The translations under genes and the position numbers were made by a program. Below, one piece after another: positions 1-15,200 of a stretch of DNA of 64,000 nucleotides. The DNA is from Parus major (Eukaryota; Chordata; Aves; Passeriformes; Paridae). The stretch covers positions 86,781,144 through 86,845,143 of the forward strand of contig NC_031768.1 in assembly GCF_001522545.3 (NCBI RefSeq), given 5' to 3'. A model generated the notes under the pieces. The model saw only the letters and a list, made by a program, of their open reading frames with translations. It did not search any database and was not told the origin of the DNA. The first letter of the stretch is position 1, and the number at the start of each line of letters is the position of its first letter.

Positions 1-81
1 GCACCTCTCCCAAAGGCCCAATAACCCGTTTTCACTTCAAGGATCAAAATCAGTACAGGTTAATCTATTGATCCTGGTTAC

Positions 82-237
82 CTTGTAGAGAGTGTCCCCA
101 GTGGTGCTATGAGTGAGCTGAACTACCACATAAGCATGTAGGAAATTAGAAGCAATCATATCAGGGACAAAAGGTGTGCTTTCATCTTGGAAAATGATGG
201 CTACAATATCATTCCCAATGTGACGCTTCCGCTGAAG
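82..237 (-). CDS. RAP1GAP-like coding exon 13 (catalytic asparagine thumb)
   Basis: Encodes residues 336-387, beginning [20 protein letters not shown] and ending TGDTLYK. Asn344 in HIGND is the residue the family inserts into the Rap active site in place of an arginine finger. The [18 protein letters not shown] stretch is nearly unchanged from RAP1GAP. Donor TACAAG/GTAACC. Positions 1-81 are intron; the remaining exons lie outside the window. Confidence 0.96.
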
Positions 238-3200
238 CTGGAGAGGAAAGAAATAATGAAGAGAGAAGGCAGGTGAAAAAGAGCAGAACAGTATGATGGG
301 ACCTCAAACACCAGTCTGCCTAACATCTCAAACCCATCTCTTCACCAAACCACTACTTTTGCCATTACTCCAGCCATAATTCCCAACATTATACAGTCAG
401 TCAGTCTCCCCTCTATGCAGTCCTTCAAATACCTTCCTCTCCCAGCCACACTGTTGTAATCCTTATTCCTCCCTCTGATACCTGCTGGGAATCTCCCTCT
501 GTGAAGGGCAGCTTTGTGGACACGTGAAACATGATCTCCTTCCCCCGGAAATTTGTATAGACTGACTCTGTGCCTGTTTGGCCTCTGGTAACATCCAAGC
601 CTCCCCGGAACCTGAGCAAATCCACACCATAGGTCAGGCAGAACAGAAATGAGAGAGCAGAGAAAACACAGATGGTATCAATAACAGTGGTACATCAAAG
701 GACCATCAAAGGTAATTTTTAGGAAATCAGTGACAGTGAGGCACCAAATCTTCCCCAAACCAATGCACTGACTGAAGCTGCACCATGTTTGTGCTGGTGA
801 ACATGCCAGCTTGCTAAAAGCTACGAAGTTAAACCAGGGATCCTCAAAGTAGCTACGTTCTTTGGCACTCTTCTAAGAAACACACTCCATATCTTAGAAC
901 TACAGAAGGGATGAGATGCCTCACAGAAAGAGTCTGAAACAATACTGCCTCATACCACTGTGAAACAAACTTCTATTTGCACTGCCAAATACTATTATTC
1001 TCTGCTGATACTGCAGGTCAGATTGAGGTACCAGAAGACCTTTAAATCAAAATACCAGCAGAGACCTAAACTCCAATTAGTTCCCAGACATGTTGGCTGA
1101 CAAAAGCATCCAGGGCTTCTTCACTTTCACTGGGATTCAGAAGACACAGCATTTCTCTGGAAGCTGGGCTGTAACAGAGTCACAGCCCCTGAACACATGA
1201 TGTTCCCTAACTTAATCTAGTTTTCCAGCTGCACAGGGTACCTACCCACGGAAATCCTGCAGCTGAATCTTGTCACCAAGGAAATCCAAGAACTCCAGGA
1301 AACCCTGACTCTCTACAGTGTTACTGAAGACTTCTTCTTCAGTTGTCTACAGAAGGAAAGCAGAAGTAGAAAGAAGCACAAGGAGTACAAAGAGCAGGCA
1401 GTAATTTCTATAGACAGTTCAACCAAGAATCATCTCTGCTTGAATACATTTCTGATATGGGCCCCTCATGGTGCTGGAGTCCTGTGCCTCAGCCCCAGGC
1501 AGCCATGAGGGATAGAGCTAGGGATCAGAGACCCACAAAGCCTATACTGCCAGAGACACTGCAGGTGAAGAAGCAAGCCAAAGGAACCACGGCACTACAG
1601 AAACACTGCTGCCTCCATGCTACTGCTTCTGGATAGTGCAGACCATGGTATTACATCCCTTAGGCTAACAAAACTGATTCTTTGCATTTTGCCCCAAGTA
1701 CCATGGGATCTGATGAATCTTACCTGTCCAGGTTTTTGGTAGATGACCCCAAACTTGAAGTTATTGCTTATGACATGCTCATCAAATGCAACAATAAGCT
1801 GCGAGGCCTGAGGTAATGAAAACAGAAATTATCAACTGGATGTCATTAGCCAGACCTTGGTGGAAAAGTGATATACAGATATATCAGAACACTGTACCTT
1901 GGGATAGAGGACAGGAAAGAAGCGTTCAACATTCACATCCTCACAAAGTAGCTGTTGAGTGAGAGAGATGGAAACAGAAGTGTGATTATCATGTGCCCTG
2001 GCTTGCTGCGGGCATGAGAGTGTAGGCACTGTTTATAATTATCTGACAGGAGCCCCTTCAGGCAAAAATTCTGAGGTAAAATTAGAAGAGAAAGAAGAGA
2101 AAGCAAATGGAAGGGTAAAAGGGAACTACATGACAGTTCTACTGTGGAATAGTAGAAAAAGAGGGAAATGGGAGGACAGAGGTGAAAACAACTTGAAGAA
2201 TGAGGCCTTAAGAAAAACAGGAAAGCATTAATCTCACCTTTGCCATCTGAACAGCATTGGGAAACTCATTCAGACAGGAAATGGGAATTAGATCATGTTT
2301 GGTGCCAGTACGAGTCCTGACACAAAACAAAAAAGGCATTAGAGACAAGGCTAAAGGGAGACACAAGCAACACTGGCTCTTTAAAGAAAGAGTAGCCATT
2401 TCTTCAGAGCACTGTTTAAGTATTAATTCCAGAGGGTTAATTTTAACTGCAGTGCATAGAATCACTGGAAAAGCAAGGCATTTGCTCTTCTTACTGCCCA
2501 GTATTTCTTGTGGTGAGCAGAGGAAGACAAAACAGGAGCCCTTAGTCTCTCTGCTCCTTTGCACTCTTGTCTGCCTTGAGGAAGTATTTTGCTTCCCTCC
2601 CACCACTGTTTTCATTCACAGAAATCTAAATGTCAAAATACAATTCACAGACACAGAATAATAAGGGATTCCCATGATCAGTGAGGGCTTGAAAGATTGT
2701 TAAAAGGTCTGTAAGAAACAGCCTAGGAAAGCAGATCTATGCAAAGTAAAGGAGGTAGAAACAGGTGTAGCATTGTTCCAGAAAACTGACAAAGGAAAGC
2801 TGCCTTCCTCTTTGTATGTGTATTCAAGGAGATATCTTTCTAAGGAAAAAGAAATATTGGGCTGTCAAAAGCCTCTTCAAACCATGATAAACAAGCCATT
2901 GAGCAAGAAGTACTGCGTATAACAAAGTATCTTACTAGAGGAATAACTACCCTTTTGCTCTTCCCTGGTCTCTTCCACATAGGAAGATAAACACTCCCAG
3001 GCACAGCTCACAAACAGGCTCTTTCTTTATTCCCAGATTATTGCTGGCAGTCTGAAGGATTCTCTTCAGACACTGAAGGAAACTCACCAGTGATTTTCTT
3101 GTAGCTAATTCCCATGTAACCATTTTTTCCCCTCAATCCTGGACAAATCCTTGTCAGCGGCAACTGTCCATCACCGGGTTGCAGTAGCACTGGCTACTGG

Positions 3201-6200
3201 GAGTGTACCCGGCCCATAGTGTGGTAAAAAGCTTCTCTGCAGTGGCCTCTCACCTACACAAGATCTTTCTCTGTTCTTCCTGCAGCTCATTCAGCAGTTC
3301 TCTCTAGAGAGAATATGTCTCTTCATAACCCTCTCTAAGGGTTATGGCTTCATAGACTGCCCCAGGAATCTAGGTAATGTTCTAGACCACCTCCAAGGGA
3401 GCCTTAGTCTCAAATACAAAGCCTGGGCTAGCCTGTCCTCTAATTAGGGAATCCATGTTCTCCTAGAGAGTACTCACATGCCTCTAAGTAGACAGAATAA
3501 ACAGAAAAGCTTTCTGTTTGAGGGAAGAACAGTATTTTCCACACAGGTACTACAAAGATGCACCTGCAAGCACTACACCGTCTTCTTTAAGGAAACTGCT
3601 GAGACCAACTCAAGAAGAGAAGGGAAGGAAAAAAAGGCTCAAAGGTTTGTTTGCAGTTTCCTTTCTCTCCAAAAGAAAGACACAAAATTCCCATCCACAT
3701 CTACACAGAGGGAGTGCAAGGATACACAGCACAGTAGCATACACTTCAATAACAGGCACTGTTACCTCAGCAACAGGCGTAGATTTTCCTGTTTCTCAAT
3801 CTGTTCATACTTCACAGAAAGTACTAGGTAGCCCAAGGACATGTCACTGGAATAAAAGTTCTGGTGCTCCTGCAAACAGGAAACCAAAATGCATTATCCC
3901 CAACACACTTCCTGGAGAAGTTTACCTGGTTGTTTTTGGTTTTTTTTTGCATACAACCAAGATTAACTAATGTTTAATTTAACTTGGAGTAGCATGCTTC
4001 CAGATGTGTGTATGCTGTCTTCCAGCTCACTTGATTGTAAGTGCATGAGCATACTGAAGTGCTTCCAGTCAGTTCACTTCTTCCTCACCTGTCCAACATC
4101 AGAAGGGCTCCTGAGAAGGAATAGTATTAGAACATTCAACAACCCGATTTGAAGAAATTGAGTTTCTAGTAAATAAAATCATATCTTTCATGAACTTTCC
4201 CTGTATCCATTCAGATTCTGACTGACTAAGCAGTATCTTCCATACATTCAACTGGACCTGCCTGTTTTCCATCTCAAGAGCAATGGCAGGGTTATGGTAA
4301 ATGGCTGAACTCCAAGAGTGCTCACATCTCAGGAAGGATACAGAAAACAAAGAGGTTTTACAGATGAAGACTGGACACAGCAGTGCCACTAACACTGCCT
4401 GAGCTTTACTGGAGTGCACCTGCAACAGAGTCATGCAGACAAACAATGAAAGATACTGCAAACATTTTTACAGTCTCTATACATAAGTGGCTGTAGCCAT
4501 ACATTCTTCCTGGGTATACAGCCATGTTCCAGTGCCCTAGGTATAGCAATGTATATTTTCTATATTGCTATACCATATATATTGCTATACAATCTCTAAC
4601 CACAAAAGGTTAAAGCCCTTTGACACAGGATGGGAATGGAAACCTCCAGCACAAAGAAAATACTGTTTAGGTGATATCATGCAGAAATGCCTTATTCACT
4701 CCCAACATCCTAGTGGAAAAGCATCCTCATGCATGACAGAGAAGTGGGAGAGCAAGTTGTGGTCAGCTGTACAGGCAAAACTTGAACAGTTTGGAAGATG
4801 TTCTGTGAAAGGAATACTCCAGGCAAAATAAATTAGTGAAGAACTCAGTGGGAGCAAAGTATAATTTGATAAAAAATGGCTGTGGTCTGTCAGTTCCTTC
4901 CTCAGTCTTTTGCCTAGAATATATAGAAAATATATATGCCTAGAAGGTCTGCCCTGGCTCTGATGGATTGCAACCTCTCTCAAAACACTGGCAAGATTGT
5001 CTTTTGCTGTCTAAATCTTATGTATTAGTCATAGTTCTGACTCACTGTCAGAAATAAAGATACATCTAGTGAAATACTCTGATATCTATGTGGACACAGT
5101 CAACTTGAAGTTAACAGACATAAACCAATCCTCTCTTTCAAAAAAAATATAGGAATAAGTAAGACTACAGTCACTACTGTAAACCAAAATGTGAAGATGT
5201 AGCTATCTAACTTTTTTAAGTATTAAAGATGTCATTGTCCTCACCTCCTCTTTGAGACAGAAAATACCCAATATCCAGAACTGCCCTGATACTGACTTAT
5301 GGGCAAAAGGTTCCATTGCTGATCAAATGAGGCAGTCTGAAAAAGTTATGGTCTAAGAGCAGACAAGAGGCATATAGAATAATATGGCCTCTAGCTGCAG
5401 TGCTCAAATCACAGAAGTCCAGTGTGATCTGTCACATTGGTCAGTGGTACCAAGGACAGTTTATTTCTCCTGACCATGACTTTCAGGATATTAATGGATT
5501 TTTGGGATGTGAACAAGAATCAAGTGCTGTAAGTCACTGTGACCAAGGGCAGAAAGACAGAGCAGCTGAGGAACAGACATTCAAGGAGCAAAGCAAGACC
5601 ATTCTCCATGGTCTGTTGAAGTCTAAAATCAAAATACTTAAACCAAGAAGCCAAATTCCAGGCTGTATGCCCAAGACAAGCTGTAAAGGAAAAAGACAGC
5701 ATAATGCCAACAAAAATCAGAGCTAGAAGGCAAATCAAAAGAAAAGGAGCCAAAGCCTGAGGTTAGCTGCAGCTGAAAGTAACACTGAGTTGCAAAGACC
5801 AGGAATTAAGATGCCTTTTGATGAGACTTCTTAGCCAGACCCCAGCAGATCCGACAGGAGGATCTCAGTTGCTTTGGAGACTGGGCTGTCAGCTCTGCAG
5901 CTGACAGCTAGGCAGAGTTGCACAATGGGTGCAATCCTCACACGGGAATGGGTACCAGAATTAATGGAAGTCTTAAAAGAACTGATTTTTTGACAAAGCC
6001 ATTGTTGCTATGTAGCTTGATCCTGAATGTAAGTCCAGGGTTTAAGCTGAGATCTGAGCAATTGTATGCATGAATAAACCTATAATTTACTTCTTATGTT
6101 TTTCTTTCTCCATAAAAACATACAGGCAACATAAGTCAGACTCATATTACTTCAACAGACAGCAGCCTTTATTGTTAGCCGTCCTGAAGTTAGAGATGAA

Positions 6201-9200
6201 CAATCAAAAGGCTTTACAGTTGATACTGAAGATTGCAAGTCAGTGATGACAAGATACCCTGGAGCTGAGTGACGTATGTATTAAGTACAAATTTGTTCAG
6301 CCACAGAACAGTTTCTGTAACATTTAATATAGTCTGAAAGATAGTTCTGAATTTCAAATAGATCTCTGTAAAAACAATTAAGTATCTTCCATGGGCCAAG
6401 GGAGAAGACTAATAGAAAATACAAGGAAAGCTGACAGTTTGCCAAAGAAGTTATAAAGCTACTAAGACATCTGCCATCTGCAGCAACTTTAACCAGCACA
6501 AAGAAAGGACAGCATAAAGGAGAAATACATGATCACATATGAATGCATAGCAAGAAAGCTTCTCTCTCAGCACTGAGAGCTTCAAGTGCTTGAGAAAATG
6601 GACCCTAAGTTCATTTGACTGGCAGTTACAATGTATACCTTTATTAAATCCTTCCTGGCTTCAGGCTACTTCTCTTTATTACAGCCTTGAGAAACAACAT
6701 AGACATTGAATAATTCCCGCAGGATAAGACATAAGGTTTTTCAGCCTTCTTCCTAAAGGCTAAATAAATCTTACTGTGTAATCATCATACAAAATACAGG
6801 TCACGAGGCAAGGAAAAGGAACTGAGCTATGACTTGAATGGTATTGATATTTTTTGGTGGTTGTTTTATAGGATCTGCTATAAGATGTTCAGTAAAAAGT
6901 AAAAGTTCTATAAAAAGTATCACAGAATTGTGCAAGGTTGAGCAACCTACATATGCACATCCATATGTACAAACACAGACATGCATATTAAGTCTGTAGT
7001 ACCACACAATACTTTGATCACCTGTCTCGCTTAAAGGATATTCCCTAAACCACTGTCTAGACCTCTCCCACCATGTGATGCTTTCAGACTCTTCTTCAGG
7101 TAAGAACTGTTTGCTGTTATTCAAAGCATGAAAGAGATCTTTCCTGACATTGCTGAAATAACCTTCCCATGTTACCAACAAGAAAAAGATCGAACACAGC
7201 ATCAAAGCCACTGCTAACTTTGCACTGAAAAAAATACTCTTCTAGTGGAAAAGCTCTGAGGTCTCTCCTTAACTAAGCTTTTAAACCTTAGGGAAAGTTT
7301 TCTAGCCATGGGTAGAGTTTTCTGTGACACAAGAGTCCTGTTCACCTTATTCTTTTCTGACACTGGCTTGCCCAAAAACTTGCATGTTTAACTGAGCCTG
7401 GACACACACTCATGTCAGTTAAGGCAAAGAATAAAACACTGGGCACCAGAAAAGAAAGAATACAGGAGAGAGTTTGTCTGTAGTACTGAGGCACTGGTGG
7501 CTGGGCACTTTGCAAATGTGAAGCTCTGCAAAAGAGGAAGTCCTGGATCTCACTTGGAAGGAATGATGATGATATGGCCTTGCTTGAGGAGGAGAATGAA
7601 CAAGATGAGCCCCAGAGGCCCCTTCCAACCTCAACTATTTTGTGCTATCAGGTCAGCAGTGAATCCTATGCTCAGACTGAAAAAATCATATCCAAATTTT
7701 CCTCTCGTCCTATTGGCTCTGGAAGCTTTAAAGCACAACCCTAAATTTACCATGACAGAAAAATAATTACAGTTAGCACACTAAAAGCTTCCAGAAGGTT
7801 ACAGGATAAATGTCCATTAACAGATTGCTCAGCAGACCTGTTAGTCTTGAAGGGAAGCCTCCAGGAAGGCTTCTTTTTTTCCTTATTTATAAATCACATT
7901 AATGTAATTTTCCAGTGTTGTGGAACAAGATTCCTACAGAAGATCAGTCTGACAAGCCCAATTACTGCAAAACAGGTCCCCAACACTGTGCAAAGCACCA
8001 CCTATTTCTGGTTTTGAACTCGTTCAGCAGTCACTGAGGGAGATCACTGAATAAGATGCAGTCAGACTTTCTTATGTCCTTATACCATGAACTAAATCTC
8101 AGAAAAGATCATGGGTTTTTCTCACTTGTTCTTTATGGCTAATCTCATCTTGAGATTCAGTCTGGTAATCAGCCAATTCCCTAAACACCCAGGGCCCACC
8201 CAAATGGACCTTAATTGCTGACCAGAAACCGTTTACTTTATGAGGCCTAGCTCTGTTTCCCTATGTGTCAAACTGGAATTTTTATATTCATGGAGCATTT
8301 AGCACCAAACTTACTTCAATCAACAACTATAAAACACGTGGTCTGGTTTCATCATATACATTCTGTAAAGACCATAAACTGAGGGAAATGGATTGCTCTG
8401 CTTCCTACTGAGGAGCTTGCACTGTCAGTGCTGAAGTCCCCTCTGAAAATAATGCCATTTCCACTTCCAATACTATTACACTTCTGTTTGCTTGTTATCC
8501 CAAGGTTGGTATCTGTACAGGAGCCTCGAAAGACCTTCTTAACTAAATAAAAGCATTTCCTGTGCAAATCTTTCTACTAATACACAGGATGATGAACATT
8601 TCACAAGGGGACACGAACAGTTTAAAACACTACATACATACACATCGTAGTATCTACCTCATTTACATCAGTTCAAGGCATCATAAGGAACTGAAATGCA
8701 GTAGCAGTGCAGACATTTTTAAGTCCATCAGAAAAAGTCTGAGAAACATTTCAGCCTTGTGGCTGAGTGGGCAAAAAAGGCTCTGAAGGTCACCCTTACC
8801 TTTCCCAGAAAATGTTTGCGGTACAGCTTGGCTGTAGGGTCACTTTCCAGTTTCACTTTACCACTCCAGGAAAAGGGTACATCAGACAGAGTTGGACTCA
8901 AGCTGGAGAGGTTGTGGCTGGTCCCTTCAATCCAGTAGCCCCCAAACTGGGGTAGGATAATGAGAGGATATGGCCACCCTTTCTGTAATACCTATTCAGA
9001 AGGACAGAGAGCATTAAAGCTGACAGATCTGTAAGCTGGAAGGCCAATAAGCTGAAAAACCAATGAAATACAAGGACGGAGAGAGGAGAGCAATACTAAC
9101 CTCATGGATGCTGGGATAAGGAATATACTCCTCTTCTGTCTGAAATCAGAACAGCCCATCAGCAAAATCATGTGACATCTTTTAAAATATTATGCTCTCA

Positions 9201-12200
9201 TGACTGTGCAAGCTGCGCCCTCAGCTTCTATTCTGCCCTAGGTCATCCTTTGAGTTTTATTTCAGGACTTAAGGTTAGACTCCACTTCCAAGGTCTCAGC
9301 ATTGTAACAAAGAACTTGGAGAACAATAAACTTACAAGTCAGATTCCACCCACCCTCCTCCTCCAAACCACAGGGAGTATAGGCATGCAAAATGAGGAAG
9401 TAGCCAAACTATAGGTAAACGTGATGTGGTTAGCAGTGGCAGCCTCTCTCCTTTCCTTCCACACAGTGTTAGACAGCTGCTGTCCTTCTGCTGGCAGGGA
9501 TGACAGTAGGAATGGCAGAAAAAGTGCTGTTATGAGATTGAGGCTGTGTCATATCCATGGCTGATCTGTGGTATGCATCTGAGCAATGCCGAGGTGGGAC
9601 TCAGAGAACAGAAGCAGTATCTGAGTAAATTTATGCCAGTTGGATGCCCCCTCCATCACCACAAAGAGCACTGACTGAATAAAGCTATGTCAGTTCTCAA
9701 TGTGGCTTTTTTTATAGGTCATCCCAAGATTAAAAGTCAAGGTCACGTTTGATTTTAAGGTTAGTAGGCCTGAGCTGAGACTGAAAAAATGGAGATTAAG
9801 CCTCAACTTGAGGATTTAAAGATAGGTATCTATTCTTATTGCCTTAATATTGGGCAAAACAGATCAACTTTCTAGTAGCATCTCTATGAGTCATCAAGCA
9901 GACTACTGAAATAAATGCTATGTGGTTTCATAAATATTATTACAGCTCTTAAATCGAATAAATTTTAGAAATTACTTAGTCAAAACTAACACTTTTAATA
10001 ACAATAAACTCTTATTGGAACCACTTAAATTAGAAAAAGGGAAATGTTAATTATATTTCAGCTACATAGTTTCACCCTCTTGTGCAGCAACTAGGGAAAA
10101 AAAAAGAGAAGTAAAAAGGCAAGCATGTAAGTGTTCTTGGGATGTTTGCAGACTCCCTGTCCATTCCAGTAGGAAAGCACACTGCAAGCCAGGTCAGTAA
10201 TTATCTGCCATTCTCAGCAATTTAGGAGGCAACAACAACTTGGCCTGACCTTGAGAGGAGCTGGAAGGGAACATCTTTGTTCATCCAGACGACTCCCCTG
10301 GAAATACAAAGTCACAGACAGTGAATCTTGTATTTTAGCATGTCTGTTTCACATACCCTCTGTGTCCTTCTTCATACCCTCAACATACATATTTTGTCCC
10401 TCTATAAAATCTCTCATTTTAAGCAAGTTTGGAAGATTGGAATAAAAAGGAATAGTGAAGTTGGAAAACAGCCAGTCCTCTAATTTGGCATTAAAACTGA
10501 AAAGCTACCCCCAAGCTTACACCTCTTAAAAAGTAGACAACTGGCAGATATTAAAAATAATCTCCCAAACTGATTTTCTTATTTGATTCTCCAATCTCTT
10601 CTAGCACCTTTCCTTCATATCCTAAGAAAAAAAAAAGGAAAAAAAAAAACAGAAAAAAACCCCAAAACAATGACTACAAGATGGCTTGGAATGGCAAAAG
10701 CCTACTGGCTGCCTAGTCTCTTCCTGAATCAGGAGCTGGCATCCCAACATGAATCTCCCCCTTAAGGCTGTTCCATCCTCTGCCTTAGCACAGCAAAGTA
10801 GATCACTTCCACCACACCTCTGCAGCAGAAATGCACAAGAATAGGACAATTTTAGTGAGGAGAGCCCCAGCACAGACTGAACAGAGGGCCAGACAAGACA
10901 ATATGAGGGTCAACAGGCCATAGTCCAAGTGGGCACCACAGACAGAAGAGTAAGAAGCAGAACTTGTATCATCATATAGGAAGGTGAGGACCAGGATTTA
11001 GAATGTAGATTTCTCTTACACACAGTACTTGAATATTCAACTATTGTCACCTAAATCTTGTAACTCTCATACTGAAACATGATGCTGAGACTACATTTTT
11101 ATATACCATCAGTGACAGCTTAATGGTTTGGCTAATCAGGGATTCCAGACAGGATAAGCAGCTCTTGACTTGGTTGTGAAAATAAGCAGGATTGGATTTA
11201 AAACAGCCATGTCTGTGCATATATTCTACAGTGGAACTGGTTGGGCAACTAGGTTCTGGTAGAAATAGGTAAACCTCAGAGGAGCTCTACAGTGGAGACT
11301 TAGGAGGCTCAGGAACAAAAGTTTTGGACAATGCTCCAGCTGTACAGGGTGCAAAAACTGCTAGCATAGTACCAGCAACACGGAGCAACATCAACCTTAA
11401 CAGCTGAGGATTCAAAGTAATCAGGATGCTCTTTGCAGGAGTAACAAAAGGAAAAAAAAAAGGAAAGAAAAAACCCAGCACATCTACTTCACATAAAAAC
11501 AAGGTTTTAGGAAAACTAGAAAGTTTATTAAAAGAACCTAAGAAGGAGCCAGAAAAAAACCCAAACCTGCATGAAATCATGAGGAGCCAAACCTTGAGTA
11601 CACAAGAAATGCCTAACACCTAAAAAAAATCTCTTAGAAACATCAGAAGTAAACCAGTATGGCCACACTCCAGGATAAGGAAGACTAGTAGCAGATGCAT
11701 GAGGTAATTTTTCAGAAGTCTGAGATTGAGTTCAATCACAAAAAGTAGCAGTAACAACAAAATTTAATTGGTTAAATATACACACAGTAAAGATATATAA
11801 CACAGTAAAGCAAGCAAGGAACAACGAGCAGATAACAAAAAACCAAACTATTTTCCTTAGCTCTGCTAGGAGAAAGAAGCTTCACATGTTATCTACAGGG
11901 TGACACAAGATCAAACTACAAAAGCTGAGCTTTGAGACAGTTACACACCCTCCCCAAAGCAACTGTTTTCCTTTTGTATTTTCAACCAATGGATACTAAA
12001 CAAATACCAGCCTGGAAATATTCTTCATAAGAAAACTTTAGAATATATGATCTGAATTGTGCTGTCAATACAGAGCATTGACAAAATGAACAACCAATTA
12101 CCAGGAAGTGGTGAGTTGTGAAATTAAGATGGAACACAGGTTGACAAGTGATCTTTATCTTTTGCAGAGGTAGTTAATAGCCATTTTGCATTTAGGGAAG

Positions 12201-15200
12201 TTGTAAAGGTGAAAAAGTTGAGTTCATGGAATGTAAGAGCTAAACTGTGTTTTGTTGCTGTGTTTCAATTGTCAAGCCATTCAGCTGAGGTTCACAAGAA
12301 AGACCAGGTTTTGAAATGGATTTGGAAAAGAAACAGAAAGTCCTGTGCACTGTATCAAAACAGGACTGAGGCAGGACGGACGCAGAGGTACACAGCAGCC
12401 ACAGCCTTCCACAACAAACTGTGGGAAGTACTGGGGCAGAAATGGAGATTGGGAAACTGCAATCTTGTAATATTTCTCTCTCCTTCCTTGGCATTTTCAG
12501 CAGATCTGATAATGCAAGAATTTTCCAGTTTCAAAGGAGGTCCTGGACCAGTATCTCAGCAAGGCCTGAGGGAAAACCTTCTGGGCTGCTGTAAAGATCT
12601 CTGTATCAGAGCCTCTACAGAGAGTGAAGGAATGTACCAGCACATTCCATGACTCTGCACAGTTAAGCAAGCTCCTGGTACCCTGGAAGCAGAAGACATA
12701 GGTTTAAATCTACCGACCTCTCCTCTAGAGTGAAGCTTAGGATAAGAAGAATGCATCCCTGAGCTGTACAGTCCAGTTTTATTTCAAAGGGAAACCAGGA
12801 CCACAGAAAACTTCCAGCATAAGTTGTTGAAGTGTCGAAACATGGGCAGAACAACTACTTGATGATCACTGTCATTCCTCAAAACAGAGAGGAATAAACT
12901 GCAGCAGTCTCAGCCACCCCTTGAGACATCCTTCTGGTTTCATCTGGTTTGGCTTGCAGCACTGCCAGCTTCCCTGGGTAGCTTACTGCAGACAGCATCA
13001 GTCTGGGGATCTCTATCATATGTCCAAGGTCTTGTACACAGGAAGCACCCGGCCTGAGCAGGATGGAAGAACAAATGACAGAGGAAGAGGTGTCCAGACC
13101 CAGAGTCAGAGTCCAACATGGCATAACAATGCTATGATAATACACATATTTTATGGGGAAAGAGCAGTGCCTGGAGGGCACTGTTCAAAACAGACAACTT
13201 GGATACAAAAGGGGATACAGGAAAAAAAAGTAGTTGTGAGAAAATGAGACTGAACAATATGCAGAAACTGTAGGAGTGCAGAACAGAGGGAGTGAACAAA
13301 AGTAATCAAGTGAAGAGGGATTGGCTATGGAAACATACAAAGACCTGAAACATCAGACTTATTGGATGAAATAAAATTTCCTTGTTTTTCAATTGCCTGC
13401 ACTGCAAAGCAATCTAGGAACAACATATTATTAAGCATTCTTAACAGAGTATATACTGTGACTTCACTAGATCTGTAAGCACAGAACAAGGTGGTCAATA
13501 GCCCACTTATTTCCAAGAAATGATAACTAAATTTGAAGAGAAAAAAGAAAAAAGAAACAAAAAAGGTAAACTTCTTTCCCAGATCTTGGGATTAGTTTCA
13601 GTGAAAAATGAGTACAACTTTACCTGTTAATTCATCACAAAGAATGTGAAATGGCTATCCTAATTTTCAGTCCAACAACTATATTCCAATCCAATTGTTA
13701 AAGTACTCAACAATCAATTTTATCCTGAGACTTTTTTGTTGTTATTTTACAGGAGTAATGTTCAAGCCTCCTGCTTTGGTTTTCACACACCTTGATTGCT
13801 AATGGAAACCCTAGATTTTGTTTTCAAGAGTGATTCAACAAATCTAAAGGATAGTCACAATCAAATGGAAGGAAAAGTAAGGAAAGGGAAAGCAAGAACA
13901 AACAAAAGAGAATAAAGAATTACTAAAAATCTAAACAAAGAGCATAAAAAGTATTAGAAATTCTTTTTTTTCTTTTGGAAAACACTTAACTTTCAAAAAT
14001 CTGTTATACTTAACAGCAGTTATTGATTCTCCTAGTGCAAGTCAGGTGACAAAACAAGCTTAACCAAAAAAAAAATAAAAAAAATACCATAAAGTCTTAA
14101 TAATGGGCAGCTAAGAAAACATCATAGATGCAAAATGAGGCAGTCTGCATGCCTTGGAAATTCCCATCTGCTCCTTGTTATCTCTCTAACTAAAGAGGTG
14201 CAAATCCAGTCAGACTTTCCATGTAACTGGGAAATGAGTAAACTGGGAGATGAGAAACACTGGCAATCTTAAGGACCAGTCTTCCACAGAGGGACACCTG
14301 GTAGTGACTCTTCCTTATCTGTATTTCAAAAGGCCTGGGAAGGATGGTCACAACCTTTGAGCATGTGCTTGAACTGAAGCAGCACTGCATCTCAAGTTTA
14401 CTTTCCTGCACAGAGGTAAATGAGCTAGAGGCACTTACAGAGCTTGCTATTCTAAAGCATTTAGAACACAGCCCAAACATAGTGTGGATGTCAGTACAGT
14501 GGTTGCAAGGTCTGTGTCTGTGTGCACATGAATACATGGCAGATACACCTTCAGCACCTCCCTCCCACACTCCTTCTCTCTAGTCTGCCAAAAACTACTT
14601 CGGCCTCATCACTCTAAACTGAGCATTTTGCTGCTACCTTCCACCTCCTCGCCTTTGTCATCTCACTGAAGTCAGGCACTTTCTTCATATTCATAATTTG
14701 ATCACTCAAATTTCAGAAAAGAAGTTAATTGGTTTTGGTAAGTGTAATTCCTGCACATAATAAAAGCCAGGAGTAATGTGCAGTGCTATGTGTTATGTTA
14801 GGTCAGGGTTAACCACAGCACTTTAAAGAAGATCCACCACTCAGGGAAAATATTGGTAACCTGCTAGAATGTTCTGAGAACATATAATCTGAAAACATAA
14901 TCTAACTTCATTGTTAGATATTTAACACATATAACATATTACTATTTCTTTATCTGATACGATAAAAAGGGAAAAAAACCAACTCAGCCCTATTTTAAGT
15001 TTATAACATAATATATGCAGCTAAATGCATGTATTTCTGTGTAAGAATTAAGCCAGAGTCCTTCTTTCTCACACAAGACAGGACCTACAGTAGTTATTTA
15101 TTAAACTACCCGACCTTGCTAAATGCAGTTAGGTTAACATCCCATTAATCAACTGTCATTATACCTGTTACCCAGCAGAACAGTTTCATGAAGAAAATGC

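Noticed and set aside
12209..12652. A 147-codon plus-strand frame in RAP1GAP-like intron 4
   Set aside because: No homology, no splice or promoter context, average intronic composition; consistent with chance.
12580..12690. A minus-strand piece with a good acceptor (CTTCTGCTTCCAG) first considered as the GoLoco second-half exon
   Set aside because: Its peptide does not match the family and its donor is weak. The true exon was found at 10250-10297.
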